From NCBI RefSeq assembly GCF_029854215.1, contig NZ_CP122961.1:2542001-2606000 (forward strand): a DNA stretch of 64,000 bases. Direction: 5' to 3'. How positions within the stretch are numbered: the first letter of the stretch is position 1; each line of letters starts with the position of its first letter. The notes beneath the pieces were generated by a model. That model was not told the DNA's origin and ran no database searches. It saw nothing but the letters and a program-made list of their open reading frames with translations. Position numbers and translations under genes: made by a program. The DNA is from Halomonas alkaliantarctica. Its GTDB lineage: Bacteria > Pseudomonadota > Gammaproteobacteria > Pseudomonadales > Halomonadaceae. Shown piece by piece: positions 8,251-17,658 of the stretch.

Positions 8251-9741
8251 ATGGCTACTGGTGTATGGATTAGTTTATTTGGCTACTTTGCGCTCATGAT
8301 CGCCATCGGCATTTATGCCATGCGCAAGTCTACGTCTTCTTCTGAAGATTACATGCTGGGTGGCCGGACCCTCAGTCCGCAAGTAGCGGCCCTTTCGGCC
8401 GGTGCTTCGGATATGAGCGGCTGGTTGCTACTGGGTCTGCCTGGGGCAATGTTCGTATCGGGTCTGGGTTCGGCCTGGATTGGTATCGGCCTGCTCGTGG
8501 GTGCACTCTTCAACTGGATTTTGGTCGCCCCACGCCTGCGTGAACAAACGATTCACTACGGCAATGCGATTACTATTCCCGCTTTTCTAGCGAATCGGTT
8601 CCCAACGCGCGCGATGTCCCTGCGCACGGTGTCTGCCATCGTTATCGTTATCTTTTTTGCGGTCTATACCGCATCCGGCCTAGTGGCAGGTGGCAAGCTG
8701 TTTGAAAGCGCGTTCACAGGCGTCTACAACTTTGGTGATATGAGCAACTACGCCATGGGTGTGGTTATTACGCTAGGCGTGGTGCTGATTTACACCGTTG
8801 TCGGCGGCTTCCTGGCCGTGAGCATGACGGATTTCGTACAAGGCTGCATCATGATGCTAGCGTTGGTGATCATGCCAGCGGTGGTACTCTTTGGTGAAGG
8901 TGGCGGCGGTTACTCACAGGCGTCACAGACCCTGAATGAAGTCGATCCCACCCTGCTATCCTGGACGTCAGGACTCACCTTTATTGGCTGGCTGTCGGCG
9001 GTTACCTGGGGGCTGGGCTATTTCGGACAGCCGCACATCATCGTGCGCTTTATGGCTATCCGGTCACAGAAAGACGTTCCTGTTGCCCGTAACATTGGCA
9101 TGGGCTGGATGCTTATCTCCCTGATTGGTGCCGTTTCTCTGGGTATATTTGGCCGTGCCTATGCCATCCGTAATGGCTTGGATGTCCAGGATCCAGAAAC
9201 GATCTTTATTATCCTAGCGAACTTGCTGTTCCATCCGCTGATCACCGGCTTCCTCTATGCGGCGCTGCTTGCGGCCATCATGAGTACTATTTCTAGTCAG
9301 TTGTTGGTGTCGTCATCATCACTGACGGAAGACTTCTATCGCCTGTTCCTGCACAAGAACGCCAGCGAGCAAGAGTGTGTGGCCGTAGGCCGTGTCTGTG
9401 TGGTTCTGGTGGGCGTTGTGGCTGCTTTTATTGCGTCTGACGAAAACTCTCAGGTGCTGGGTCTGGTCAGTAACGCCTGGGCAGGCTTCGGCGCGGCATT
9501 TGGCCCGTTGATTATTCTTTCGCTGATGTGGCCACGTACGAACGGAAATGGTGCCATCGCGGGCATGGTGGTCGGTGCTGCCACCGTCATGATCTGGATC
9601 TCAATGGGCTGGAACGGTGAGTTCATGGGTGGTCCCGGTGTGTACGAGATTATTCCTGGCTTCATCGCGTCCTTCATTGCCATCATGGTGGTGAGCAGTG
9701 CAACTACCGATTCGGGTGAATATCAGCATATCACTCGCTAG
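8251..9741 (+). CDS. putP: Sodium/proline symporter
   Basis: High-affinity Na+-coupled proline importer of the inner membrane, 496 residues (the E. coli protein has 502). The sequence tracks PutP throughout: SAGASDMSGWLLLGLPGA near residue 55 (the sodium-site helix), GLGYFGQPHIIVRFM in the middle, and VLGLVSNAWAGFGAAFGP near residue 410. About thirteen membrane helices are visible. The C-terminal tail is short. A GGAGATATTTC ribosome site precedes the ATG. It lies between the two putA genes, coupling uptake to oxidation. A putP-like remnant lies just upstream, and a GC-rich hairpin follows the stop. Confidence 0.95.
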   Translation: MATGVWISLFGYFALMIAIGIYAMRKSTSSSEDYMLGGRTLSPQVAALSAGASDMSGWLLLGLPGAMFVSGLGSAWIGIGLLVGALFNWILVAPRLREQTIHYGNAITIPAFLANRFPTRAMSLRTVSAIVIVIFFAVYTASGLVAGGKLFESAFTGVYNFGDMSNYAMGVVITLGVVLIYTVVGGFLAVSMTDFVQGCIMMLALVIMPAVVLFGEGGGGYSQASQTLNEVDPTLLSWTSGLTFIGWLSAVTWGLGYFGQPHIIVRFMAIRSQKDVPVARNIGMGWMLISLIGAVSLGIFGRAYAIRNGLDVQDPETIFIILANLLFHPLITGFLYAALLAAIMSTISSQLLVSSSSLTEDFYRLFLHKNASEQECVAVGRVCVVLVGVVAAFIASDENSQVLGLVSNAWAGFGAAFGPLIILSLMWPRTNGNGAIAGMVVGAATVMIWISMGWNGEFMGGPGVYEIIPGFIASFIAIMVVSSATTDSGEYQHITR

Positions 9742-9772
9742 TAACAGCACGCAGGACGCACTCAAAGTAACG

Positions 9773-9794
9773 AAGGGCTCCCAAGGGAGCCCTT
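9773..9794 (+). terminator. GC-rich hairpin after putP
   Basis: AAGGGCTCCC (9773-9782) and GGGAGCCCTT (9785-9794) pair over 10 bp around two bases, followed by only a short T-run. It probably ends or attenuates putP transcription just before the second putA ribosome site at 9803-9809. Some readthrough into putA is likely. Confidence 0.6.
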
Positions 9795-9817
9795 TCGTGT
9801 AGCAAGGAGAGACCAGT

Positions 9818-12800
9818 ATGAACGAAGGCAAACTTCATATGCATAGTGACGTAAGTGAACTACGCTCACGCATTCGCACCCACTACGACGCCCACGAGGC
9901 AGATGTTCTGCACGGGCTTATCGAGCGCATCAAGCTTTCGGAAGACGACCGTAAGAAGGTCGCCTCTGTCGGCGCCAACTACGTGGAGCGAGTACGTAAG
10001 GAAAGGTCTCCCTCGATGATGGAGGCGTTCCTGGCCGAGTACGGGCTGTCGACTACCGAGGGCGTCGGCTTGATGTGCCTGGCAGAAGCGCTACTGCGCG
10101 TTCCCGATGCGGAAACCATCGACGACCTGATCCACGATAAGATCGAGCCATCCGACTGGGGTGCGCACCTGGGCAAATCATCTTCATCGATGGTCAATGC
10201 CTCGACCTGGGCACTGCTGCTGACCGGCAAGGTGCTGGAAGAAGACCCCAAGGGCCCAACGCGAGCGCTTCGCGGTCTGGTACGCCGCATGGGCGAGCCG
10301 GTGGTACGCAAAGCGGTTGGCCAATCGATGAAGATTCTCGGCCGCCAGTTCGTGCTCGGCCAGACCATCGAAGAAGGCATGAAGAATGCCCGCGAGCTAG
10401 AGAAACAGGGCTACACCTACTCCTACGACATGCTGGGCGAAGCGGCGCGTACCGACGAAGATGCCGTACGCTACCATGAGGCTTATGCCAAGGCGATTTC
10501 CGCCATCGCCGAGCAGGCCAAGGGCGACGTGCGCGGTAGCCCCGGCATTTCGGTAAAGCTCTCGGCGCTGCATCCGCGCTATGAATACACCCACCGCGAC
10601 ACGGTGATGGCAGAGCTATTGCCACGCGCCAAAGAGTTGGTGCAGCAGGCGGCCAAGGCCAATATCGGTTTCAATATCGACGCCGAAGAGCAGGATCGGT
10701 TGGATCTCTCCCTCGATGTGATCGAGGCGCTAATGGCCGACCCCAGTCTGGACGGATGGGACGGCTTCGGGGTCGTCGTGCAAGCCTACGGGCGCCGCGC
10801 CGCGCCGATGATCGAGACACTCTACGAACTCGCCGAGCGGTTTGACCGCAAGATAATGGTGCGGCTGGTTAAGGGCGCCTACTGGGATACCGAGATCAAG
10901 CTCTCCCAGGAGATGGGCGTCAAAACCTTCCCGGTCTTCACTCGCAAGGTCAACACCGATGTCAGCTACATGGCCTGCGCGCAAATGCTGCTCGACCGAC
11001 GTGACCGCATCTATCCGCAGTTCGCGACCCATAACGCCCATACCTGCGCCGCCGTTGTAGAAATGGCGGGCGACGATAAAGACAGCTACGAGTTCCAGCG
11101 CCTGCATGGCATGGGCGAATCGCTGCACCACATCGTCAAGGAGTCAGAGGGCACGCACTGTCGCATCTACGCCCCTGTCGGTGCGCACCGCGACCTGCTG
11201 GCCTATCTGGTTCGCCGACTGCTTGAGAACGGCGCAAACTCCTCGTTCGTCAACCAGGTGGTGGACAGTTCGATTCCAGCGAGCGAGGTCTCAAAAGATC
11301 CTATCGAAGGCTTCCAGCAGCTCGGCAGCGACGTCTCAAGCCCATTGATCCGCCAGCCCGGCAAGCTGTTCGAGCCCGAGCGCAAGAACTCCAAGGGTTA
11401 CCGCATCAACGAACCCGCCTCGATCCTGCCGCTGCTCAACGCCCGCGAAGCGTTTGCCGACGCCACCTGGACGGCAGGCCCGATGCTGGTGGGCAATCCC
11501 GCACCCCAGGGGCCAGCTCGCGATGCCGTCTCCCCCGCTGACAGCTCGCGGGTGATCGGCAAGGTACACGAAGCCACCCCTGCTGAGGTAACGGCCGCCC
11601 TCGACGCTGCCGAGGAAGGCTTCCGCGAATGGTCGGCGCGCCCTGCGGCCGAACGCGCCGCAGTGCTACGCCGCACCGCCGATCTCTACGAAGAGCACAT
11701 CGCCGAGCTGACAGTGATCACTACCCGCGAAGCCGGCAAGATGATGTTCGACGGCATCGCCGAAGTGCGTGAGGCAGTGGATTTTCTCCGCTACTACGCC
11801 AACGAAGGCGAGCGGCTGGAAGCGGAAGAGCCCGGCAATGCCCGCGGCATCTTTGTCTGCATTAGCCCGTGGAACTTCCCTCTGGCCATTACTACCGGCC
11901 AAATTGCGGCAGCCTTGGTGGCTGGTAACGCGGTCATCGCCAAGCCCGCCGAGCAGACGCCCCTAATCGCCGCCCGCGCCGTCGAGCTGATGCGTGAGGC
12001 GGGTCTGCCGGAAGCTGCACTGCAATTACTGCCCGGCGATGGCCCAACGGTGGGTGGCCCGCTGACCAGCGATCCACGTATCGCGGGTGTCTGCTTCACC
12101 GGCTCGACCCCGGTGGCACAGATCATCCACAAGGCCCTGGCGGACAACGCAGGTCCTGATGCCATACTGATCGCCGAGACCGGCGGGCTGAACTCCATGA
12201 TCGTGGACTCCACCGCGCTGACCGAGCAGGCGGTGCGCGACATCCTGATTTCCTCCTTCCAGTCGGCTGGCCAGCGCTGTTCGGCGCTGCGCATGCTGTA
12301 TGTCCAGGAAGAGGCCCGCGACCGGCTGCTCAACATGCTCTACGGCGCCATGGACGCGCTCACCATTGGCGACCCCTGGAATACTGATACCGACGTCTCA
12401 CCAGTGATCGACGCCGACGCGCAACAGGAAATCAGCGACTACGTGGCGTCGAATGAGAAAGCTGGCAAAGTGCTGAAGAAGCTGTCTACGCCGGAAATCG
12501 GCACCTTTGTCACCCCGGCAGTGATCGAGGTTGGGGGCATTGAAGATCTCGAACGTGAAATCTTTGGTCCGGTGCTACACGTGGCCACCTTCAAGGCGCG
12601 GGATATCGACAAGGTCGTCGACGACATCAATGGCAAGGGCTACGGGCTAACCTTCGGCCTGCATACCCGCATCGATGACCGCGTACAGCAGATCGTCGAG
12701 CGCATCCATGTCGGCAACGTCTACGTCAACCGCAACCAGATCGGCGCTATCGTTGGCTCTCAGCCATTTGGCGGTGAGGGCCTCTCAGGCACCGGACCCA

Positions 12801-13483
12801 AGGCTGGCGGCCCGCTCTATGTCTCGCGTTTCCGTCGCACCGCCGCCGCCGAGCGCCACGAGGTGCCGGAGAGTAAAGCCGTATCACTCGACGATCTCCA
12901 ATCGGCCTTCAACGGCCTGGATGCGCGTAACTGGGCGGTACGACCCAATCGCATCGAAGTACTGCGCAAGGCGCTCTCCGGCAAAGGCGGCGTAATCCGC
13001 AAGGCGCTCAATGAGACGGCAGCCCTCGACATGACGCCGCAGACGCTGCCGGGGCCGACGGGAGAAAGCAATCGTTTGGCGATGTATCCGAAGGGAGCGG
13101 TGCTGTGCCTTGGACCAAGCCTGGATATCGCCATTGCTCAAGCAGCGCAGGCCCTGGGTACGGGCTGTGCGGCCGTCGTGGTCGCGCCAGGTGCTGAACA
13201 AGCCGTGAAGCCGTTGGTCGATGCCGGAGCGCCGGTGATCGGGCTTGATGGCGGCGTCTCGACCGAGACAGTGAGCGAGGTCAAAGGCATTGCGGCAGTT
13301 GCCGCCGCTGGCAGCAGCGACTGGACCCGTGAACTGCGGATTGCGCTCGCCAAGCGCGACGGCGCTATCGTACCGCTCGAGACCCAAACCATCTCGCCGG
13401 ATCGCTACGTGGTGGAACGCCATCTGTGCATCGATACGACCGCGGCGGGTGGCAACGCCAGCCTGCTGGCAACTGCTGAATAG
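9818..13483 (+). CDS. putA: Second bifunctional PutA, long form with extra C-terminal domain
   Basis: A second proline dehydrogenase / P5C dehydrogenase, 1221 residues, starting at an ATG eight bases after AAGGAGA. Both catalytic halves are complete: KLSALHPRYE near residue 247, VKGAYWDTEIK near 353, PWNFP (Trp685), Glu787 and nucleophile Cys821. Unlike the first putA it continues for ~210 residues after the aldehyde dehydrogenase core (from ~1010). This extension carries LPGPTGESNRLA, the layout of the C-terminal aldehyde-dehydrogenase-like domain of long (type B) PutAs. It keeps the GGNASLLAT tail. It has no N-terminal DNA-binding domain. Codon third positions look more GC-rich than in the first copy. 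Likely a separately acquired paralogue, not a recent duplication. Confidence 0.95.
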   Translation: MNEGKLHMHSDVSELRSRIRTHYDAHEADVLHGLIERIKLSEDDRKKVASVGANYVERVRKERSPSMMEAFLAEYGLSTTEGVGLMCLAEALLRVPDAETIDDLIHDKIEPSDWGAHLGKSSSSMVNASTWALLLTGKVLEEDPKGPTRALRGLVRRMGEPVVRKAVGQSMKILGRQFVLGQTIEEGMKNARELEKQGYTYSYDMLGEAARTDEDAVRYHEAYAKAISAIAEQAKGDVRGSPGISVKLSALHPRYEYTHRDTVMAELLPRAKELVQQAAKANIGFNIDAEEQDRLDLSLDVIEALMADPSLDGWDGFGVVVQAYGRRAAPMIETLYELAERFDRKIMVRLVKGAYWDTEIKLSQEMGVKTFPVFTRKVNTDVSYMACAQMLLDRRDRIYPQFATHNAHTCAAVVEMAGDDKDSYEFQRLHGMGESLHHIVKESEGTHCRIYAPVGAHRDLLAYLVRRLLENGANSSFVNQVVDSSIPASEVSKDPIEGFQQLGSDVSSPLIRQPGKLFEPERKNSKGYRINEPASILPLLNAREAFADATWTAGPMLVGNPAPQGPARDAVSPADSSRVIGKVHEATPAEVTAALDAAEEGFREWSARPAAERAAVLRRTADLYEEHIAELTVITTREAGKMMFDGIAEVREAVDFLRYYANEGERLEAEEPGNARGIFVCISPWNFPLAITTGQIAAALVAGNAVIAKPAEQTPLIAARAVELMREAGLPEAALQLLPGDGPTVGGPLTSDPRIAGVCFTGSTPVAQIIHKALADNAGPDAILIAETGGLNSMIVDSTALTEQAVRDILISSFQSAGQRCSALRMLYVQEEARDRLLNMLYGAMDALTIGDPWNTDTDVSPVIDADAQQEISDYVASNEKAGKVLKKLSTPEIGTFVTPAVIEVGGIEDLEREIFGPVLHVATFKARDIDKVVDDINGKGYGLTFGLHTRIDDRVQQIVERIHVGNVYVNRNQIGAIVGSQPFGGEGLSGTGPKAGGPLYVSRFRRTAAAERHEVPESKAVSLDDLQSAFNGLDARNWAVRPNRIEVLRKALSGKGGVIRKALNETAALDMTPQTLPGPTGESNRLAMYPKGAVLCLGPSLDIAIAQAAQALGTGCAAVVVAPGAEQAVKPLVDAGAPVIGLDGGVSTETVSEVKGIAAVAAAGSSDWTRELRIALAKRDGAIVPLETQTISPDRYVVERHLCIDTTAAGGNASLLATAE

Positions 13484-13551
13484 GTTAGCCAGCATACAGG
13501 CGCTCTATTTCGCGACCTCATCAAGAAGTTGATATTAGGCCTTACCGTGTC

Positions 13552-13574
13552 AGCTGCCATGTCAGGCAGCTTTT
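13552..13574 (+). terminator. Terminator after second putA
   Basis: AGCTGCC (13552-13558) and GGCAGCT (13565-13571) form a 7-bp stem with a 6-base loop, followed by TTTT. The remaining gap to ompW (13575-13819) holds a tandem-like AGCCCTGGAACG pair at 13614-13625 and 13628-13639. I see no gene in it. Confidence 0.6.
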
Positions 13575-13819
13575 CACGGGAGGCCCTTTTCCATTTTAGG
13601 GCTTGTACACTTCAGCCCTGGAACGTTAGCCCTGGAACGCTCTGTCCTAGGCGCACCGCCTACCTCTAATACCCCTTCTCTAATAACTCTTGCCCTGGAT
13701 CAATAATCCACTCCCTGGGCCTCGTTACACTTGTTTCATCGTTAAGCGGCTATCGAATGGCCGCCCAGCTTTGCAACTCGTCGTTCGAAACGAACTGTTT
13801 TAACACCAGGAGTGAACCC

Positions 13820-14446
13820 ATGCGTAAAGCCGTCATGCCTACCCTACTCGTAACCACTGTTGCCGCAGCGGCAATGATGATCAGCAGCCAGGCGCTCGCC
13901 TACGGCGCTGGGGACTTTTTCACCCGCGTGGGCGTTGCCAAAGTTGCCCCCACCAGCGACAACGGCTCACTGGCCAACGGCGCGCTATCCGTGGATGTAC
14001 AGGATGAAACTAATTTCGCGTTCACCTTGGGCTACCGCTTCCACGATAAAGTCGGCGTTGAGCTCCTGGCCGCGCTGCCGTTTGAGCACGATATCCATTT
14101 GAACGGGGCTAATATTGCTTCGACCAAGCACTTACCACCTACGCTAACACTGCAGTACTACCCGCTAGGCGGCACTCAGTCACGCGTACAGCCCTATGTC
14201 GGCGCCGGTATTAACTACACCTTTTTCTCCGATGAAGAGCTGACGATTGGTGATTTAGAGCTGGATGACTCCTGGGGCGCGGCAGGTCAAGTAGGTGTCG
14301 ATCTACTGGTTGATGACCACTGGGCGCTTAACGCCGCCGCTTGGTACATCGACATCGATACCGATGCGAGCGTTAACGGTGCGGCAGCAGGTACCGTGGA
14401 AATCGACCCTCTCGTCGTCATGGCAGGCCTCAGTTACCGCTTCTAA
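13820..14446 (+). CDS. ompW: OmpW-family outer-membrane beta-barrel protein
   Basis: Outer-membrane protein of 208 residues. Residues 1-27 are a signal peptide ending SSQALA before YGAGDFF. The mature chain has the OmpW pattern: GDFFTRVGVAKVAP at the start, LPFEHDIHLNG in the middle, a LPPTLTLQYYP strand, the PYVGAGINYTFF strand, and a terminal aromatic (SYRF). The family forms a small eight-stranded barrel with a hydrophobic channel. The frame extends upstream to 13757, but CAGGAG just before 13820 and the signal peptide fix the start. It has its own gap on both sides and is probably monocistronic. Confidence 0.92.
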   Translation: MRKAVMPTLLVTTVAAAAMMISSQALAYGAGDFFTRVGVAKVAPTSDNGSLANGALSVDVQDETNFAFTLGYRFHDKVGVELLAALPFEHDIHLNGANIASTKHLPPTLTLQYYPLGGTQSRVQPYVGAGINYTFFSDEELTIGDLELDDSWGAAGQVGVDLLVDDHWALNAAAWYIDIDTDASVNGAAAGTVEIDPLVVMAGLSYRF

Positions 14447-14479
14447 AGCGCCTGCAAAACCGCTAAGACGGATGTTATC

Positions 14480-14509
14480 CACAAAGCCTGCCTCACGGCA
14501 GGCTTTGTG
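14480..14509. terminator. Strong bidirectional hairpin between ompW and yqcC
   Basis: CACAAAGCCTGCC (14480-14492) and GGCAGGCTTTGTG (14497-14509) pair perfectly over 13 bp around TCAC. It lies between two convergent genes, so it can serve both. T-tracts are weak, so efficiency is uncertain. Confidence 0.65.
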
Positions 14510-14528
14510 CATTTAAAGGCGTGTCACT

Positions 14529-14864
14529 TTAAGTGCTTTCAGTGACGATCTGGTCGACCTTCTCTACCGCTCTAACAATAAGCAGTTGGTGGTGGGCAGG
14601 TGTTTTTTCCTGCTGCAAATAGGCCGCCACGGCGGGCGCCACATCGCACTTTGCGGGCATGGCAGCATGGGCATCAATCAAAGCATTCAAACGGGCAATA
14701 AACACAAAGCGTATCCATTGAGGCAGCGACATCGTGTCGATGCAAAATGGCTGCTGGCTGGCGAATGCCTCTGCATCGGGTGTCGGCATACGCCATAAAT
14801 CGGCGGCTTTCATCGACGCTTCTAGCTCCAAAAGCGCTGTCTGCAGCGGTTGATAAGTACTCAT
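14529..14864 (-). CDS. yqcC: YqcC-family protein (DUF446)
   Basis: Small cytosolic protein of 111 residues. The sequence follows the YqcC family: LLELEASMKAADLWR at the start, the block QPFCIDTMSLPQWIRFVFI in the middle, and a helical tail ending LLIVRAVEKVDQIV. In enterobacteria yqcC lies near a tRNA pseudouridine synthase gene; here it is alone. The biochemical role is unknown. A GTG at 14879 in frame lies only two bases from a GAGG, too close to be used easily. I prefer the ATG at 14864 by comparison with the family, although no good ribosome site precedes it. Confidence 0.8.
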   Translation of the reverse strand: MSTYQPLQTALLELEASMKAADLWRMPTPDAEAFASQQPFCIDTMSLPQWIRFVFIARLNALIDAHAAMPAKCDVAPAVAAYLQQEKTPAHHQLLIVRAVEKVDQIVTEST

Positions 14865-14964
14865 AAAGTCGTTTGTCACTACCTCGGAAAATGAAAAACA
14901 TGTGGCATCCTGCCATTATCCTCACTCTGTGGGCTCCTTGCCAATTATCAACGTTTGCAGGGAG

Positions 14965-15007
14965 TTATCCATAGACCCACAGAAAACCTGCACGAGCCTG
15001 TGGATAA
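14965..15007. other. DnaA-box-like sites in the yqcC/DUF3549 gap
   Basis: The 329-bp gap 14865-15193 has no gene. It contains TTATCCATA (14965-14973, one mismatch) and a perfect inverted DnaA box TGTGGATAA (14999-15007). Another perfect TTATCCACA lies at 14475-14483, beyond yqcC. A TAAGATCTTA palindrome sits near 15090. Such boxes may bind DnaA, but 9-mers also occur by chance. No dnaA/dnaN/gyrB context or AT-rich unwinding region supports an origin. Confidence 0.3.
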
Positions 15008-15193
15008 ACTATGGAAAGGTGTCGCAACGCTTGCTCTCATGGGGCTTTCACACAGTTGATTAATTTTTAACCGCGTTGTCATTAATACTAAGATCTTAAG
15101 GCACTGTCATTAACACCATGTTTTATCAGCCACGGCGGCTGACAGTGTCACATCAGCAAGGTAGAGTGCAGGCTTGCAACGCGGAAGGATGTC

Positions 15194-16231
15194 ATGCAAC
15201 CGATTCAGACCCTAGATGAGTTTTTTACCCGCAGCGGTGGCGAGGTTTCCCTTTACCATATGGGGCGCCATGTCGTCCCCTGCCCGCGAGAGTCACTTGC
15301 TGCCTTTGAACGTGGCGAAATGGCCTGGCCAGAACCATGGCAAGGCCAAGCGCGCTTGGCCATGGTGTTTCGGCTTGGCGATATGCCCGAACCGGCTATT
15401 TGGTTTTTAGCCTTACCATTGGATGAGCAAGGAATAATTGCCCCCGCCCAGCGCGATGCATTTTTAAATCGTTTGTTGGAAACACTGGGGCGCGCGGTTT
15501 CTAACGTGGGTCGTGAAGAAACAGCGGACGTGGATCACTTAATGAAGGATAATCCCCTCGCCTTCACACCTAGCGTTACCTTCCAAGCCATGCTCAATGC
15601 CCGCGCCACCCATGCGAGTGGGCTGCCTGCCAGCCAGCATTTTGAGCCGGTTGACGCCTACTTGAGTGGCCAGCAAGCGATTGATTGGCAGGCGTTGGGA
15701 TTACAAGGGATTGCCGATTACGTCGTTAGGATGGAAACACTTGACGCTGAATCGCTAGCGCAGCGGCTACCTGAACTGCCTACCGCCGTAATTCACTCCT
15801 TGTGCTACTGTTTAGAGCACCAGCCATTACCACAAGCGTTAGTCGACGCACTGCAGCATCGCGGCGAAGCCGCCGCCCAAGCGGGCGACATTGAAACACT
15901 GTGTGCCTGTCTGCGTGCAGTGGGTAATACGGATGCTTCAGCGGTAGGCAATTGGTACACGGCCTTACTCAATGACACAGCGGCTTGTGGACCGGACGTT
16001 CTGGCGGCAATAGCAGGGCGCGGCTGGGGCTATCTTGAAGATGCTCAGCGCCTGCCGCTTTTTCTGCAGCGCTTAGCGGAAAATGAGCGTAGCGATTTTG
16101 CCGCTGTAGTTCGTGATATTGCGTTAATACCCAGGCTACGTTTACCGGTCATGATGGCACTGCGGGATGCGCCTGCTGGCTCCCCTATTCAACGCCGGTT
16201 GTCCCTGATGATGTCACAGAGCAACGCTTGA
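15194..16231 (+). CDS. DUF3549-family protein
   Basis: Cytosolic protein of 345 residues with the DUF3549 signature, as I recall it from Pseudomonas and Halomonas. It starts with IQTLDEFFTRSGGEVSLYHM, then RLGDMPEPAIWFLALPLDEQG, followed by an all-helical C-terminal half of repeat-like character (residues ~190-340). Function is unknown. GGAAGG lies upstream of the ATG. It is followed at 36 bp by the rimB-like gene and then rimK, so a shared transcript is likely. That ties it loosely to ribosome modification by position only. Confidence 0.8.
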   Translation: MQPIQTLDEFFTRSGGEVSLYHMGRHVVPCPRESLAAFERGEMAWPEPWQGQARLAMVFRLGDMPEPAIWFLALPLDEQGIIAPAQRDAFLNRLLETLGRAVSNVGREETADVDHLMKDNPLAFTPSVTFQAMLNARATHASGLPASQHFEPVDAYLSGQQAIDWQALGLQGIADYVVRMETLDAESLAQRLPELPTAVIHSLCYCLEHQPLPQALVDALQHRGEAAAQAGDIETLCACLRAVGNTDASAVGNWYTALLNDTAACGPDVLAAIAGRGWGYLEDAQRLPLFLQRLAENERSDFAAVVRDIALIPRLRLPVMMALRDAPAGSPIQRRLSLMMSQSNA

Positions 16232-16267
16232 TCCGATGTTGTCACTTTTAATTGCAAGGAGTGAGCC

Positions 16268-16708
16268 GTGAAGGAATTACCCTATCAGGCCAAAGCGGTC
16301 ATTGGCCGCCGCGAGATGGTGACGTTACCTGAACTAGGGCTTCACCTATGCTGTAAAGCAGACACGGGCGCGCGCACTTCTGCTCTGCATGCAGAAGAGA
16401 TAGAGACACATGAAGATGAACATGGTCAACTTTGGGTCAGTTTTATTACCCACAGTGGTGGTCCTACAACGCCGGCCCACCGTTACAGTTTGCACTTGCA
16501 TGATCGGCGCCGTATCACGAGCTCCAACGGTCATAGCGAGTGGCGTTATGTAATTCGCACCCCTATGCAGATGGGCGATTTGAATTTTCCTGTTGAACTC
16601 ACCCTTACTGATCGCAGCGATATGCGTCACCCGATGCTACTAGGACGCCGCGCCATGCGTCGCCTCATGGTTGCACCCGGCGCTGCATTCTTGCACGGTG
16701 AGCCTTAA
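16268..16708 (+). CDS. rimB: Retropepsin-like protease of the RimB type
   Basis: Small protein (146 residues) of the family annotated as RimK-associated aspartic, or 'ATP-dependent zinc', protease. The retropepsin-type catalytic motif CCKADTGARTSAL is at residues 28-40, with Asp32 as the likely catalytic residue. The second conserved block PMLLGRRAMRR is near the C-terminus. In Pseudomonas fluorescens, RimB acts with RimK and RimA to tune glutamate tailing of ribosomal protein S6. The same adjacency here (rimK starts 42 bp later) supports that assignment. It starts at a GTG seven bases after AAGGAG. I saw no rimA-like gene in the window. Confidence 0.8.
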   Translation: MKELPYQAKAVIGRREMVTLPELGLHLCCKADTGARTSALHAEEIETHEDEHGQLWVSFITHSGGPTTPAHRYSLHLHDRRRITSSNGHSEWRYVIRTPMQMGDLNFPVELTLTDRSDMRHPMLLGRRAMRRLMVAPGAAFLHGEP

Positions 16709-16749
16709 CCCCTTATTAGTCGCCTTAACCAAGGCTCGGAGTCCCTTAA

Positions 16750-17658
16750 ATGCATATCGCTCTGCTGTCACGCAATCGCAATTTGTACTCTACCCGCCGC
16801 TTGGTTGAAGCCGCGGAGCAGCGTGGGCATACCGCGCGCGTGGTGGACACGCTGCGCTGCTATATGAGCATTACCTCGCACCACCCTTCGATCCACTATA
16901 AAGGCCAAGAGATTGAGCACTTTGATGCGGTTATCCCACGCATTGGTGCATCAGTCACCTTTTACGGCTGCGCGCTGTTACGTCAGTTTGAGATGATGGG
17001 CACCTACGTTATCAACGATAACGTCTCGATTACCCGTTCGCGGGATAAATTGCGCTCACTGCAGCTGTTGTCACGCAAAGGGCTGGGTCTGCCGATTACC
17101 GGCTTCGCCCACTCTCCGGACGATATTCCCGATCTGATCACCATGGTTAAAGGTGCACCACTGGTCATCAAGCTGCTGGAAGGTACCCAGGGGATTGGCG
17201 TGGTGTTGGCGGAAACTAATCAAGCGGCAGAATCTGTGATTCAAGCGTTCATGGGGATGAAAGCCAATATAATGGTGCAGGAGTACATCAAAGAGGCGCG
17301 TGGCGCCGATATTCGCTGCTTGGTGATCGGCGATAAGGTCGTCGCCTCAATGAAGCGTCAGGCGGCGGATGGTGAGTTCCGCTCGAATCTACACCGCGGT
17401 GGCTCCGCCAGCGTGATCCGGATCACCCCTGAAGAGCGTTCAACGGCGATTCGTGCTGCCAAGGCCATGGGCCTGCGCGTTGCCGGTGTCGACTTGCTGC
17501 GCTCGAATCACGGCCCGGTGATTATGGAGGTTAACTCTTCGCCTGGCTTGCAGGGCATTGAGAACGCCACCGGCAAGGATATTGCGGGAATGATCATTGA
17601 ACACATTGAAAGAAATGCCACGCCAGCCCGTAAAGCACCGCCCAAGCCTAAAGGCTAA
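16750..17658 (+). CDS. rimK: S6 modification enzyme, ATP-grasp glutamate ligase
   Basis: ATP-grasp ligase of 302 residues that adds glutamates to the C-terminus of ribosomal protein S6. The match is close throughout: [20 protein letters not shown] at the start, [15 protein letters not shown], the ATP-binding loop [14 protein letters not shown] near residue 140-155, [22 protein letters not shown], and the metal-binding [15 protein letters not shown] near 255-270. The length is normal. It sits in an apparent operon after the DUF3549 and rimB-like genes. Confidence 0.95.
   Translation: MHIALLSRNRNLYSTRRLVEAAEQRGHTARVVDTLRCYMSITSHHPSIHYKGQEIEHFDAVIPRIGASVTFYGCALLRQFEMMGTYVINDNVSITRSRDKLRSLQLLSRKGLGLPITGFAHSPDDIPDLITMVKGAPLVIKLLEGTQGIGVVLAETNQAAESVIQAFMGMKANIMVQEYIKEARGADIRCLVIGDKVVASMKRQAADGEFRSNLHRGGSASVIRITPEERSTAIRAAKAMGLRVAGVDLLRSNHGPVIMEVNSSPGLQGIENATGKDIAGMIIEHIERNATPARKAPPKPKG

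Noticed and set aside
12884..13495. 203-codon minus-strand frame at the end of the second putA
   Set aside because: Antisense to the conserved C-terminal PutA domain, with no ribosome site or homology.
14475..15007. Chromosomal replication origin
   Set aside because: DnaA-box-like sites are present, but there is no dnaA, dnaN, gidA or parAB neighbour and no AT-rich repeat region.
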